From the NCBI RefSeq assembly GCF_905171775.1, contig NC_053490.1, positions 456,398,562 to 456,462,561 on the forward strand: DNA of 64,000 nucleotides. Reading direction: 5' to 3'. A program made the position numbers and the translations under genes. This DNA comes from Rana temporaria (taxonomy: Eukaryota > Chordata > Amphibia > Anura > Ranidae). This document shows, piece after piece, positions 11,141-21,292 of this stretch. The first letter of the stretch is position 1. Each line of letters begins with the position of its first letter. Below the pieces are notes generated by a model. The model was not told where the DNA came from and did not search any database. It was given only the letters and a program-made list of their open reading frames with translations.

Positions 11141-11254
11141 TTAAGGCGGTTTTAAACCCTTTCTCTGCCGCTAGCGGGGGTAAAACCGCCCCGCTAGCGG
11201 TTGAATAGTGCCGCAAATGTGACAGTAAAGGGTAAAGCGTCGCTAAAAATAGTG

Positions 11255-11499
11255 TTATTACCTGGAAATGTTAATATCCATCCAGTTATATTTTGTTAAT
11301 TTAGGAATGTATCCAGCTCTTCTTAAAAACAATCTACTGAGCAAGCCAGAACATTTTTGAGGGAGTCTCTTCCACATTTTCACAGCTCTTACTGTGAAAA
11401 AGCCTTTCCTTATGTGTAGGTTATATCTCCAACTCCTTTGTAATGAATAACTCTGCACCAAGTTCAATATATGACCCACTTATATACAGTGTTTATACA
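11255..11499 (-). pseudogene. CR1/L2-like LINE 3' coding fragment, downstream part
   Basis: The minus-strand translation contains SLQRSWRYNLHIRKGFFTVR and AVKMWKRLPQKCSGLLSRLF. This resembles the region after the reverse transcriptase domain in CR1/L2-type LINEs. It continues the fragment at 12906-13130; the two were separated by insertion of the element 11505-12900. It lacks the catalytic region and has an in-frame stop, so it is a fossil. Confidence 0.65.
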
Positions 11500-11504
11500 T
11501 GGTG

Positions 11505-12900
11505 GGCCTGATCCACAAAAGGGATACGCCGGCGTATCTGCTGATACGCCGTCGTATCCCTGTTTCTATCTATGGAACTGATCCACAGAATCAGTTTCCC
11601 AAAGATAGGCAGAAGATCCGACATGTGTAAGGGACTTAGGACCAGATCCTCAAAACGGATATGCCGGCGTATCTACTGATACGCCGTCGTATCCCTGTTT
11701 CTATCTTTGGAACTGATCCACAGAATCAGTTTCCAAAAGATAGGCAGAAGATCCGGCATGTGTAAGGGACTTACACTGCCGGATCTTAGGATGCAGTACC
11801 GCATCCGCCGCTGAGGGCATTTCGCGTCGAAATGCCGCTTCGGGTATGCAAATTAGCACTTACGGAGATCCACAAAGCTTTTACGCTTCGTTTTTTCTCC
11901 GTAAGTATTAAGTTGCATGTGTAAAATTAGGGCTGCTTTTACAAAGTGTAAACTGTTTACACCTTGTAAAAGTAGACCCTTCTTACCCGCGACGCTGTTA
12001 TTTATTTATTTATTTATGTATTTTTCCCGTTGTATCTTTTTTTTTTCCCGACGCAACTTTTTGGACCCGGCGCGATTCACGAAGCTCGGCGTAACGTAAT
12101 TTTGCGATATGCACGTCGGGAAAATGATGTCACGAGCATGCGCAGTACGTCCGGCGCGGGAGCGCGCCTAATTTAAATGGGACTCGCCCCATTTGAATAG
12201 GAACGGATTTAAGTTACACAGCCGAAAATTTCTAGGTAAGTGCTTTGTGGATCGGGCACTTAGGTAGAAATTTTGCGGCAGTGTAACTTAAATCAGAATA
12301 TTTAAGTTACGGCGGCTCTTTGTGGATCTGGCCCTTACACTGTCGGATCTTAGGATGCAGTACCGCGGCCGCCGCTGGGGGCATTTCTCGTCGAAATCCA
12401 GCGTCGGGTATGCAAATTAGCACTTACAGAGATCCACAAAGCTTTTTCGCTTCGTTTTTTCTCCGTAAGTATTAGTTTGCCGTCGTAAAATTAGGGCTGC
12501 TTTTACAAAGTGTAAACTGTTTACACCTTGTAAAAGTATATCCTTCTATCCCGCGTCGCTGTCAAATTTTTTTTTTAATTTTTTTTTCCCGCCGCATCTC
12601 TTTTTTTTTTTTTTTTACGCCCGTCGCGATTCTCAAAACCCGGCGCAACGTAAATCCGCGCAAAGCACGTCGGGAAAATAACGTCGGGAGCATGCGCAGT
12701 ACGTCCGGCGTGGGAGCGCGCCTAATTTAAATGGGACTCGCCCCATTAGATTAGGAACGCCTTGCGCCGGACGGATTTAAGTTACACCGCTCAAATTTCT
12801 AGGTAAGTGCTTTGTGGATCGGGCACTTAGGTACAGATTTTGCGGCGGTGTAACTTAAACGGGAAAAATTAAGTTACGCCGGGTTTTTGTGGATCAGGCC
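11505..12900. mobile_element. CpG-rich foldback element with internal tandem duplication
   Basis: The ends GGCCTGATCCACAAA and TTTGTGGATCAGGCC bound 1396 bp, flanked by TGGTG (11500-11504) and CGGTG (12901-12905). A unit of about 566 bp is present twice, with starts near 11770 and 12336: 'GGATCTTAGGATGCAGTACC', 'GGGTATGCAAATTAGCACTT', 'GAGCATGCGCAGTACGTCCG'. It splits a LINE fragment, which proves insertion. Confidence 0.8.
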
Positions 12901-12905
12901 CGGTG

Positions 12906-13130
12906 ATCATAACACCTCTTAATCTGCTCTGGTCAGGAGAGAATAAATGAATTTCCTTAATATTTCCTCATAGTTGAGCTCCTCCATGATTCTTATCAGT
13001 TTGATTGCCCTTCTCTGCACTTTCTCCAGTTCCCCAATATCCTTTTTTGAACTGGTGCCCAAAACTGGACTGCATATTCTAGGTATTACTAATGATCGGT
13101 ACAGAGGAAAAATGTATAGCAATGCATGGT
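12906..13130 (-). pseudogene. CR1/L2-like LINE 3' coding fragment, upstream part
   Basis: The minus strand encodes KKDIGELEKVQRRAIKLIRI followed by MEELNYEEILRKFIYSLLTR. This pattern is typical of the end of CR1/L2-type reverse transcriptases (KDIELLEKVQRRATKLI-like). A frame change occurs near the WAP/SSKKD region. The rest of the fragment is at 11255-11499, beyond the inserted element. Confidence 0.7.
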
Positions 13131-13690
13131 TGCAAATCACGCACCCCATGTGTCAGATGTTATCAGAAGGTTGCAGAGTGAAACCAGAGACATCCAGGGA
13201 AGTTCCGTTTGCTGAAATAATCTGGTCTCAGCAGACACTGACGGAATAATATTTTGTCTGATATGAGGTTCCATGCTTGAAGTTAGACTTCAATGACATT
13301 ACATTCTAGGCGTGCTTTTGTTTAACCAAAACTTCACGCACTTGAAAAATCAAAACACCCACACCGTGTTGTATTGTTGAGCTCACTCTCATTACATCAT
13401 CTTTTCTCGGCCGTCACACTACATATTTACCTGTGTTACTCATCTCCCAAATACCTACATCTACAGATCACAGCCTGACCTTAGTGTTTACATACAACTG
13501 CAGGGTAGTAACTCAGCCATGCAAAGCAAACCTTATTTAGCAATATGTTATTATTAAATTGCCCAGTTGCTTTGTTAGACATGTTAAAGGTGATTTTTAA
13601 TTTACAAAGAAATAATCACCCATTTACGGGTTAAAGATCACTTGGGGGGCGACACACTACTAATACGTCTAATATGTATTCTAATCATTA
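13131..13690. other. No gene seen
   Basis: Mixed-composition DNA without terminal repeats, long open frames or recognisable protein similarity. Confidence 0.55.
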
Positions 13691-14145
13691 TTACTTAAAG
13701 TAGAACAACAAGCATTTTTTTTTTTCATTTTGGATAGAGTAAGGGAGGATTATAACCCCTGTTGTTTTTTTGTTTTTTTTGCCATCTGTGTCCCATTGGG
13801 GTTATTTACTAAAACCGAGTGCAAAATCTGGTGCAACGCTGAACAGAAACCAAAAAGCTTTCACGTTTTATTGCCAAAGTTGAATTGAATAAGCTGAAGT
13901 TAGAAGCTGTATGGTTATCATGCACAGCTTCACCATATTCTGAGTGCTCCAGTTTTAGGAAATCTACCCCATTGGGACGATTTCCCTTTACTTCTTGTCC
14001 CATAGCCAAAACAGGATATAAGAAATCCCTGAAAAATAAGGGAATGCCTTGGGGCCTCCCAGGTCACCGGAACTTGTGTCCCCATTGGAGGATTTTCCTT
14101 CTATTACTTTTCTGGGGACAACCCAAAATTAAGTTCAAGCGATAC
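13691..14145. repeat. Partial copy of the 'CATTTTGGATAGAGTAAGGG' repeat
   Basis: It shares 'TTTTCATTTTGGATAGAGTA', 'CCCATAGCCAAAACAGGA' and 'GTGTCCCCATTGGAGGATTT'-like sequence with 33400-33825 and 52905-54715. A segment from about 13800 to 13968 (GGGGTTATTTACTAAAACC...GGAAATCTACCCC) looks like an insertion into it. Confidence 0.6.
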
Positions 14146-14148
14146 TAA

Positions 14149-14873
14149 GGGGTAGATCCACGTACCTACGCTGCGCCCGGCGCAGATGTCAGATACGCTA
14201 CGCCGCTGTAACTTACTTTGGCTTAGTTTGAATCTTCAACGAATTTGCGCCGTGATTTACGGCGGCATAGTGTATATCTTGCGGCGTAAGGGCGCGGAAT
14301 TCAAATGCGGCGGGTAGGGGGCGTGTTTCATTTAAATGAAGCGCGTCCCCACGCCGAACGAACTGCGCATGCGGCGTCCCTAAAATTTCCCGCCATGCAT
14401 TGTGCTAAATGACGTCGCAAGGACGTCATTGGTTTTGACGTGAACGTAAATGGCTTCCAGCCCCATTCACGGACGACTTACGCAAACAACGTAAAATTAT
14501 CAAAATTAGACGCGGGAACGACGGCCATACTTAACATTGAGTACGCCACCATATAGCAGCTTTAACTATATGCCGGAAAAAGCCGAACGGCAACGACGTA
14601 AAAAAATGCGATGGCCGCTCGTACGTTCGTGGATCGTCGGAAATAGCTCATTTGCATACTCAACGCGTAATACAACGGATACGCCACCTAGCGGCCGCCG
14701 GAAAATTGCATCTAAGATCCGACGGTGTACTAAGGCGTACGCCTGTCGGATCTAACACAGATGCCGTCGTATCTTGTTTGGTGGATACCAAAACAAAGAT
14801 ACGATGCGCAAAATTTGAAATTACGCGGCGTATCAAGTTATACGCCGGCGTAATTTCTTTGAGGATCTGCCCC
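14149..14873. mobile_element. CpG-rich foldback element, GGGGTAGATCC ends
   Basis: The ends are GGGGTAGATCC and GGATCTGCCCC (725 bp). It is closely similar to 7436-8126 over the core: CATTTAAATGAAGCGCGTCC, CTGCGCATGCGGCG, GACGTCGCAAGGACGTCATT and ACGACGGCCATACTTAACAT. No clear target duplication was found. The 149-codon frame crossing it is not a gene. Confidence 0.72.
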
Positions 14874-14879
14874 AAAAGC

Positions 14880-15274
14880 TTCACTTTAACATGTCATACT
14901 TACCTCCACTGTGCAGCTCGTTTTGCACAGAGTGGCCCCAATCCACATCTTCTGGGGTCCCTCGGCGGCTGTCTCGGCTCCTTCCCGCTTTTGGTAACCC
15001 CCCTGGGAAGAGCTCTCCCAAGGGGGTTACCTTGCGGGCGCTCCAGCGTCCATACAGGACTTGGCCCTGCCCCCGTCCCTCGTGTCATTGGAGTTGATTG
15101 ACAGCAGCGCGAGCCAATGGCTTTGCTGCTATCAATCTATCCAATGAAGAGCCGAGAAGCCCGTTCCGAGAAGCCAGCACGTTCTCGACATGGGACTTTC
15201 GAGGGCTCAGGTAAGTAAACGGGGGGGGGGGGGCTGGGGGGGGCCTGTAAGCATTGGATGTTTTTTCACCTTAA
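14880..15274. repeat. TTAA-flanked repeat with hairpin
   Basis: It lies between CTTTAACATGTCATACTTAC and TTTTTTCACCTTAA and carries TACTTACCTCC and GGTAAGTAAAC motifs pointing inward. An internal hairpin GGTAACCCCCCTGGGAAGAG / CTCCCAAGGGGGTTACC lies at about 14991-15029. It is probably a TTAA-type non-autonomous element. Confidence 0.5.
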
Positions 15275-15432
15275 AAAGGAGGTTCACCCGAAAACTTAAT
15301 TTTTAACATTAGATTGATGCTCATTTTGTCAAGGGGAATCGGGTAGTTTTTTTAAAATCGAAGCCGTACTTACCATTTTAGAGAGCTATCTTCTCCGCCG
15401 CTTCCGGGTATGGGCGTTCCTATTTGATTGAC
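15275..15432. repeat. Half copy of the TTCACCCGAAAA TTAA foldback
   Basis: From AAGGAGGTTCACCCGAAAAC to 'CCTATTTGATTGACAG' it matches the left arm of the complete element at 39946-40427, including 'GCTCATTTTGTCAAGGGGAA' and 'CTTCTCCGCCGCTTCCGGGT'. The right arm is absent; a CpG-rich element follows. Confidence 0.7.
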
Positions 15433-15434
15433 AG

Positions 15435-16000
15435 ATAGATACGTTACACCGCCGCAAGTTTTCAGCGCAAGTGCCTGATTCACCAAGCACTTGCCTGAAA
15501 ACTTCCGCCGGCGGCCTCCGGCGTAAGCCCGCGTAATTCAAAGGGGCGTGTGCCATTTAAATTAGGCGCGCTCCCGCGCCGGACCTACTGCGCATGCTCC
15601 CTTTTGAATTTCCCGCCGTGCTTTGCGCGAAGTGACGTCATTTTTTCAAACGGCGACGTGCGTAGCGTACTTCCGTATTCCCGGACGTCTTACGCAAGAA
15701 GCAAAAATTTTTACATTTCGACGTGGGAACGACGGCCATACCTTATACAGCACATATGTGTGCTGTGTAAAGTTAGGGCACCTAAAACGACGACTAACTT
15801 TGCGACGGGAAACTAGACTAGCAGCGACGTAGCGAACGCGAAAAACCGTTGTGGATCGCCGTAACTCCTAATTTGCATACCCGACGCTGGTTTACGACGC
15901 GAACTCCCCCCAGCGGCGGCCGCGGTATTGCATCCTGAGATCCGACAGTGTAAAACAATTACACCTGTCGGATCTTAGGGCTATCTATGCGTAACTGATT
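15435..16000. mobile_element. CpG-rich foldback element copy, boundaries approximate
   Basis: It carries the shared core (TTTAAATTAGGCGCGCTCCC, CTGCGCATGCTCCC, GTGACGTCAT, ACGACGGCCATACC) and ends with the 'GATCCGACAGTGTAAA...CTGTCGGATCTTAGGG' hairpin. The internal 'GCCTGATTCACCAAGC' matches the usual terminus of the family, so an end may lie inside. No duplication is visible. Confidence 0.55.
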
Positions 16001-16004
16001 CTAT

Positions 16005-16313
16005 GTACTCACAGTTGAATCCATTAGTTACATTTCAGAGGGGAACATGATTGACGGCCGGCTATGGCGCGTCACGCTTCCTGAAAATAGCCAAAATAGC
16101 CGAAATAGGACTCGGCTCTTCACGGCGCCTGCACAGTCAGCTCCTAGTCTGTGCGCAGGCGCCGTATAGCGCCGTGAAGAGCCGAGTCCTACTCCGGCTA
16201 TTTTCGGGAAGCGTGACGCGCCATAGCCGGCCGTCAATCATGTTCCCCGCTTCATAGGAACGCCTTTCCCTGTGGGAGTCTGAAACAAAACGAATGGATT
16301 AAACTGTGAGTAC
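16005..16313. repeat. Foldback hairpin, about 310 bp
   Basis: The arms GTACTCACAGTTGAATCCAT and ATGGATTAAACTGTGAGTAC enclose near-perfect inner arms (GGGAACATGATTGACGGCCG, GGACTCGGCTCTTCACGGCG) mirrored to 16258. The two strands therefore read almost alike, which explains the mirrored short open frames. Confidence 0.8.
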
Positions 16314-16840
16314 AGCGCAAAAAAATAAAATAAAGGCATACTGTAGCTGACGCAATTGCAATATCTCTTCTGCAATAACCGAAACTTACCTGCTTGAACT
16401 CAGTGTTCTATTGAATGTACACTGTGCTGTTCAGGAGCAGCTGTGCCATAATGACTGACCCCCAAGTGCATGAATGGGTGATATCATTCTACCACTGGCC
16501 AATCAAGAGGCTGAAATCCTGGCGCCTGGAAGTAGCCAGGAAGAAGATTCTAGGGGGCAGCCGGTGAGGGATAGAACCCCCATATCACTGGAAGGTATTT
16601 CTGAGAGTTTAGTTTTGCTTTAAAGTAAAAAATAATAATAATGCACATGATTTTTGCAGGAAAAAAAGTATATATAAAAAAATCGTATATAAAAAATAAT
16701 ATATATATGTTATTTTTTTCTTACAGGAGCCTGCACTCACGACCAGTGGATGCCAGGTGTAATGTCAATCTCCTGCACACTCACCCTCCAGATCTCTGCC
16801 CATACCTCTGCACAGGCTTTAGCTGGAAGAAGAATTAATG
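16314..16840. other. No gene seen
   Basis: It includes 'AAACTTACCTGCTTGAACTC' and AT-rich tracts (TATATAAAAAATAATATATA). No domain or complete element was recognised. Confidence 0.5.
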
Positions 16841-16965
16841 GACTATGAGCAACGCTGTATTCTGGCCTAGGCCAACAACTCCCAGGCCTAGGGCAGCACT
16901 TTGCAGGGGGGCAGCACAGAGAGTCCCCGCCGGCTTGCACTACACTCAGGGCCGCCATCAGGGGG
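16841..16965. repeat. Repeat with CCTGGCCTAGGCC motif, partial
   Basis: It shares 'ATTCTGGCCTAGGCCAACAA', 'CCAGGCCTAGGGCAGCACTT' and 'CCGGCTTGCACTACACT' with 33121-33230. A fused 'GGGCCGCCATCAGGGGGG' tail forms the target of the next element. Confidence 0.6.
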
Positions 16966-16972
16966 GTACAGG

Positions 16973-17344
16973 CATACCTCCCAACTTTCTGAGATGGGAA
17001 TGAGGGACACCTAACAGCAAAAGTATGCAGGCATAGGACACACCCCCTTGACACGCCCCCTTAAAGGAGAATTGTACAAAAAAATAAGATTGGTTAAACC
17101 CACAAGTGCTTTTTTTACCACTACTATTCCTTTATATTGGCTTTTGGAATTTACAAATGCAGCAATTTAGAAATCAGATGAAAGGTTTAGCACTGGGAAA
17201 CACTTTTTGAGAGATAAAAAGTGCATTTTATATACAACTATATAGATCAGACCAATGAGGGACAAATGAGGAGAATGAGGGACAGAGGGACGTTGCTCCA
17301 AATCAGGGACAGTCCCTCGAAATCAGGGACAGTTGGGAGGTATG
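16973..17344. mobile_element. hAT-like MITE, CATACCTCCCAAC ends
   Basis: The ends CATACCTCCCAACT and AGTTGGGAGGTATG (372 bp) are flanked by GTACAGG at 16966-16972 and 17345-17351; an eighth base (C) matches if the ends are taken one base inward. The interior contains repeated 'GAGGGACA' and 'CAGGGACAGT' motifs. It has no coding capacity. Confidence 0.75.
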
Positions 17345-17413
17345 GTACAGGCAGGGACAGATTAAGAACATCATGGGCCTGGTGCTGAGGATTTTGGTGG
17401 GGCCTTTTAGGCT

Positions 17414-17677
17414 GCATTCACACCTCCGCGACAAGTAACGCCGCGTACGCGGCGTATTTTGCCGCGAATAGTGTAACTTTTTTTTACAAATCCTTCCTAT
17501 TGCTTTGTATGGCCGAATGCCAATGCCGCCTGAAAAAAAGGGTCCGGGACTTTTTTTCATGCCGCAGGTGTACGGCGTCTATGAGATGTGAACCATCTCA
17601 TAGACAGCAATGGGAATTCTCCCCTCCAGCGGCACGAGCGGCCGGCGTCGGGCGTTTTGTCGCGGAGGTGTGAATGG
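17414..17677. repeat. Foldback MITE, CATTCACACCTCCGCGACAA ends
   Basis: The left end CATTCACACCTCCGCGACAA is mirrored by TTGTCGCGGAGGTGTGAATGG. The interior holds the palindromes 'GCGTACGCGGCG' and 'CTATGAGATGTGAACCATCT'. About 264 bp. Confidence 0.75.
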
Positions 17678-18295
17678 GGTGTAATAAATAATAAATAAAT
17701 GCGTGGGAATGACATGAACGCAGCCCAGCCAAGGCAAGTGACCAAAGGCACAGAACCCAGAAGGAAGAACGGGTGAAGTTGGAAGTGTCCAGGTCCCGCC
17801 GGATTCATCACAGCGCAGCACTGGAGGGCTCAGTCTGAAAATTGAAGTGTACACTAATGTGCTAATATGCTGTGCATACTTGTACGTTGTGGCATAACCT
17901 ACCCCAGGGCCTCTAAAAAGTAGTAATGTCAGGAAAGTTTTCTACCGCTTTATTATCACAGGATCCCAGGAGCCTCTCATGGGGCCCCCTACTGACCCGG
18001 TGGACGGTGGCCCTTGGGCAGTGCCTAAGTGCACAGTTGCCAACATTTAAAAAATATTTTCAGGGCCACTTTTTTATATAAGTGCTATATTTAGAGTAGC
18101 TGAGATCCCCGATGTTCCTCTATACATCATAGTAGTAATCACAAAATTAAAGGAGTACTAATAATGGGGCAGAACAAATATGAGAACTGAGATTTCCTTT
18201 AGTTGAACTAACAAAAGTATGTCCATTCTAGAGCTGGTAACATTGAGGATATTCAGTATAATTTTAAAGAACTGTTTTTGTGGGTAAGCGACATA
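17678..18295. other. No gene seen
   Basis: No terminal repeats and no recognisable protein. The DNA includes a fragment 'CAGGGCCTCTAAAAAG' and moderately AT-rich sequence. Confidence 0.5.
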
Positions 18296-18960
18296 GGGGA
18301 GGAGTATGGATGGTATATAAGTGGGAAGTATGTGCAGGTGAGGGAGAGGAATGTGGAGGATCTAACAGTGGGCACTATGTACAGGAGAGGAGTACAAAGG
18401 GTACGGAAAAAAGCACTATGTACAGGAGAGGAGTGTGAAGGGTATGACAATGGGCAGTATGTACAGGAAGAGTGAGGGGGTATGACAGAGGGTAGTACGT
18501 ACCAGAGAGAAGTGTGGAGGGTATGATGGGGCAGTATGTACAGGAGAGGAGTGTGGAGGGTATGACACTGGGCAGTATGTACAGGAGAGGAATGTAGACG
18601 GTATGATAGTGGGCTCTATGTATAGGAGAGGAGTGTGGAGGGTATGACAGTGAACACTATGTATAGGAGAGGAGTGTGGAGGGTATGACAGTGGGCACTA
18701 TGTATAGGAGAGGAGTGTGGAGGGTATGACAGTGAGCAGTATGTACAGGAGAGGAGTGTGGAGGGTGCGACAGTGGGCACTAAGTACAGGAGAGAAGTGT
18801 ATGACAGCAGGCACTATGTACAGGAGAGGAGTGTGTAGGGTATGACAGTGGGTACTATGTATAGGAGAGAAGTGTGGAGAGTATGACAGTGGGCACTATG
18901 TACAGGAGATGAGTGTGGAGAGTATGACAGTGAGCACTATGTACAGGAGTGGAAGGATAT
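18296..18960 (+). repeat. 41-bp minisatellite, about 15 units
   Basis: The unit reads 'GTATGACAGTGGGCACTATG' followed by 'TACAGGAGAGGAGTGTGGAG', with point changes and a few shortened units. The open frames across it are repeat translations. Confidence 0.92.
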
Positions 18961-19344
18961 TTAGGGACTGAGTAGTGGTTAAGCGGGTCATACATGGATT
19001 GAAATTACGCCAATTATGCAGAGACCAGCCATAGTCAATCTATGTATGGGCTAGCTGGTTTTACACAAGTCAATCTATTAATCAACTTGAGTACAACCAG
19101 CCTGTTTTTTTTTCTAAAAACAATCAGTGCTGCCAGCTAAAGTTAGCAACACTGATCATTGTACGCACTGGCAGAACACAATAACACTGCAGGAGTGATT
19201 CCCCCATCCACAGGTCAGCAGGTGAGAGGGTGTGTGGGGACAGGCTGGGGAGAGATACTAGTCAGTGGCTGGGTAGGCACTGGTAGTATCAGAGCCAGAT
19301 ACACACAGGTTACATACTCCACGATCGTTAGAGCGAGAACAGAG
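18961..19344. other. No gene seen
   Basis: Mixed DNA with 'CTAGCTGGTTTTACACAAG' and 'CAACCAGCC' words. No complete element was recognised. Confidence 0.5.
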
Positions 19345-20272
19345 GGCCAAATTCTCAAAAAAGCTGCCTAACTTAACTTTCAGCAGTTAAGTTACACTGA
19401 CTTAAAATCTCTACCTAAGTGCCCGATCTTCAAAGCACTTACCTAGAAATTTCAGGCCGTGTAACTTAAGTGCCGCCGTCGCAAGGCGGTCCTCCTCTCC
19501 GGGGGGCGTTTAAAATTTAAATGAGGAGCGCTCCCGCGCCAGCCGTACTGCGCATGCGTGTGACGTAATTTTCCCGACGTGCAGCGCGCGAACGTAATTG
19601 ACGCCGGGCGGCTTTGAAGATTGCGACGGGACACTAAAGTTGCGACGGGTGAAAAAAAATATACGCGCCGGGAAAACAAATAATTATAAAAAAAATGACA
19701 GCGTCGCTCAGCATGCATTCCTGAGAGGGAGAACTCCATGCCAATTTTCAAAGAAAAAACCGGCATGGGTTCCCCCCCCCAGGAGCATACCAGGCCCTTA
19801 GGTCTGGTATGGGTTGTAAGGAGACCCCCCTACGCCGAAAAATCGACGTAGGGGGTCCCCCTACAATCCATACCAGACCCGTATCCAAAGCACGCTACCC
19901 GGCCGGTCAGGAAGGGAGTGGGGACGAGCGAGCGCCCCCCCCCTCCTGAGCCGTGCCAGGCCGCATGCCCTCAACATGGGGGGGTTGGGTGCTCTGGGGC
20001 AGGGGGGCGCACTGCGGGCCCCCCCACCCCAGAGCACCCTGTCCCCATGTTGATGAGGACAGGACCTCTTCCCGACAACCCTTGCCGTTGGTTGTCGGGG
20101 TCTGCGGGCGGGGGCTTATCGGAATCTGGGAGTCCCCTCAAATAAGGGGGCCCCCAGATACCGGCCCCCCACCCTAAGTGAATGGATATGGGGTACATCG
20201 TACCCCTACCCATTCACCTGGAGGCAAAAAGTAAAAGTTAGTAAACACACAACACAAGGGTTTTTAAAATAA

Positions 20273-20278
20273 TTTATT
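20273..20278 (-). terminator. Poly(A) signal, left arm of palindrome A
   Basis: AATAAA on the minus strand. It is followed by the GT-rich mirror of the right-arm downstream element (ACACACAACACAA on the plus strand). Confidence 0.5.
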
Positions 20279-20684
20279 ATTCTGCTCCGGAGGCCCCCCC
20301 TGTCTTCTTTATTAGCTCTATTACCAGGGGGGCTTCTTCTTCCACTCTCCGGGGGTCTTCTTCCACTCTCCGGGGGTCTTCTTCCACTCTCCGGGGGGGG
20401 TTTCTTCTTCCGCTCTCCGGGGGGGGCTTCTCCGCTTTCCGGGGGTCTTCTTCTATCTTCGCCGCTCTCCGCTGTTGACTCGGCGAACCCCGGTTCTTCT
20501 GCAGATGTCTGGTGCCTTCTTCTTCAGCGCTGGCTGCCTGCTATCTTTGTGTGTTAGCTCAATTACGAGCAAGCAGCCATCGCGGTCTTCTGTGACGTCA
20601 GGTTCTTCTCTTCTGTTCTTCTCCCCTCTTCCGATGTTGACTCGTCGCATCTTGTCACTGCAATGATGGAAGCGCGCCTTGCAT

Positions 20685-20698
20685 CCCATTTATATAGG
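20685..20698 (-). promoter_or_regulatory. TATA-type box, left arm of palindrome A
   Basis: On the minus strand the sequence reads CCTATATAAATGGG, the mirror of the right-arm box. It points outward, toward the left arm. The 102 bp between the two boxes is itself palindromic (ACCCACGTGGTGGGT). Confidence 0.55.
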
Positions 20699-20800
20699 CA
20701 TCACCGTCCCATCATGCTCCGGTAGGTACCCACGTGGTGGGTACACGTGGGTAGGCACCCACCACGTGGGTACCTGCCGGAGCATGATGAGACGGTGATG

Positions 20801-20814
20801 CCTATATAAATGGG
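20801..20814 (+). promoter_or_regulatory. TATA-type box, right arm of palindrome A
   Basis: CCTATATAAATGGG lies about 50 bp right of the palindrome centre. A start site about 30 bp downstream would precede the ATG at 20849. Promoter function is inferred from sequence only. Confidence 0.55.
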
Positions 20815-20848
20815 ATGCAAGGCGCGCTTCCATCATTGCAGTGTCAAG

Positions 20849-21292
20849 ATGCGACGAGTCAACATCGGAAGAGGGGAGGAGAACAGAAGAGAAGAACCTG
20901 ACGTCACAGAAGACCGCGATGGCTGCCTGCTCGTAATTGAGCTAACACACAAAGATAGCAGGCAGCCAGCGCTGAAGAAAAGGCACCGGACATCTGCAGA
21001 AGAACCGGGGTTCGCCGAGTCAACAGCGGAGAGCGGCGAAGATAGAAGAAGACCCCCGGAGAGCGGAGAAGCCCCCCCCGGAGAGCGGAAGAAGAAACCC
21101 CCCCGGAGAGTGGAAGAAGACCCCCGGAGAGTGGAAGAAGACCCCCGGAGAGTGGAAGAAGAAGCCCCCCCTGGTAATAGAGCTAATAAAGAAGACAGGG
21201 GGGGCCTCCGGAGCAGAATAATAAATTATTTTAAAAACCCTTGTGTTGTGTGTTTACTAACTTTTACTTTTTGCCTCCAGGTGAATGGGTAG
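20849..21292 (+). other. Purine-rich open frame in right arm of palindrome A
   Basis: A 147-codon frame begins MRRVNIGRGEENRREEPDVT and ends FTFCLQVNG. It is rich in R, E, P and K with repeated RRVEEDP. It follows the TATA box at a plausible distance and spans the AATAAA at 21220. The left arm has the mirrored frame (20453 to about 20650, minus), shortened by a frameshift. I see no known domain. The open frame may simply reflect a purine-rich strand that lacks stops, so protein coding is doubtful. Confidence 0.25.
21220..21225 (+). terminator. Poly(A) signal, right arm of palindrome A
   Basis: AATAAA is followed about 16 bp later by TTGTGTTGTGTGTTT (21241-21255), a GT-rich downstream element. 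Another AATAAA lies at 21185-21190. With the TATA box at 20803 this would give a transcript of about 410 nt. Confidence 0.5.

Noticed and set aside
18296..18960. CRISPR-like array
   Set aside because: It is a direct minisatellite of about 41 bp with no separate spacers, in an animal genome.
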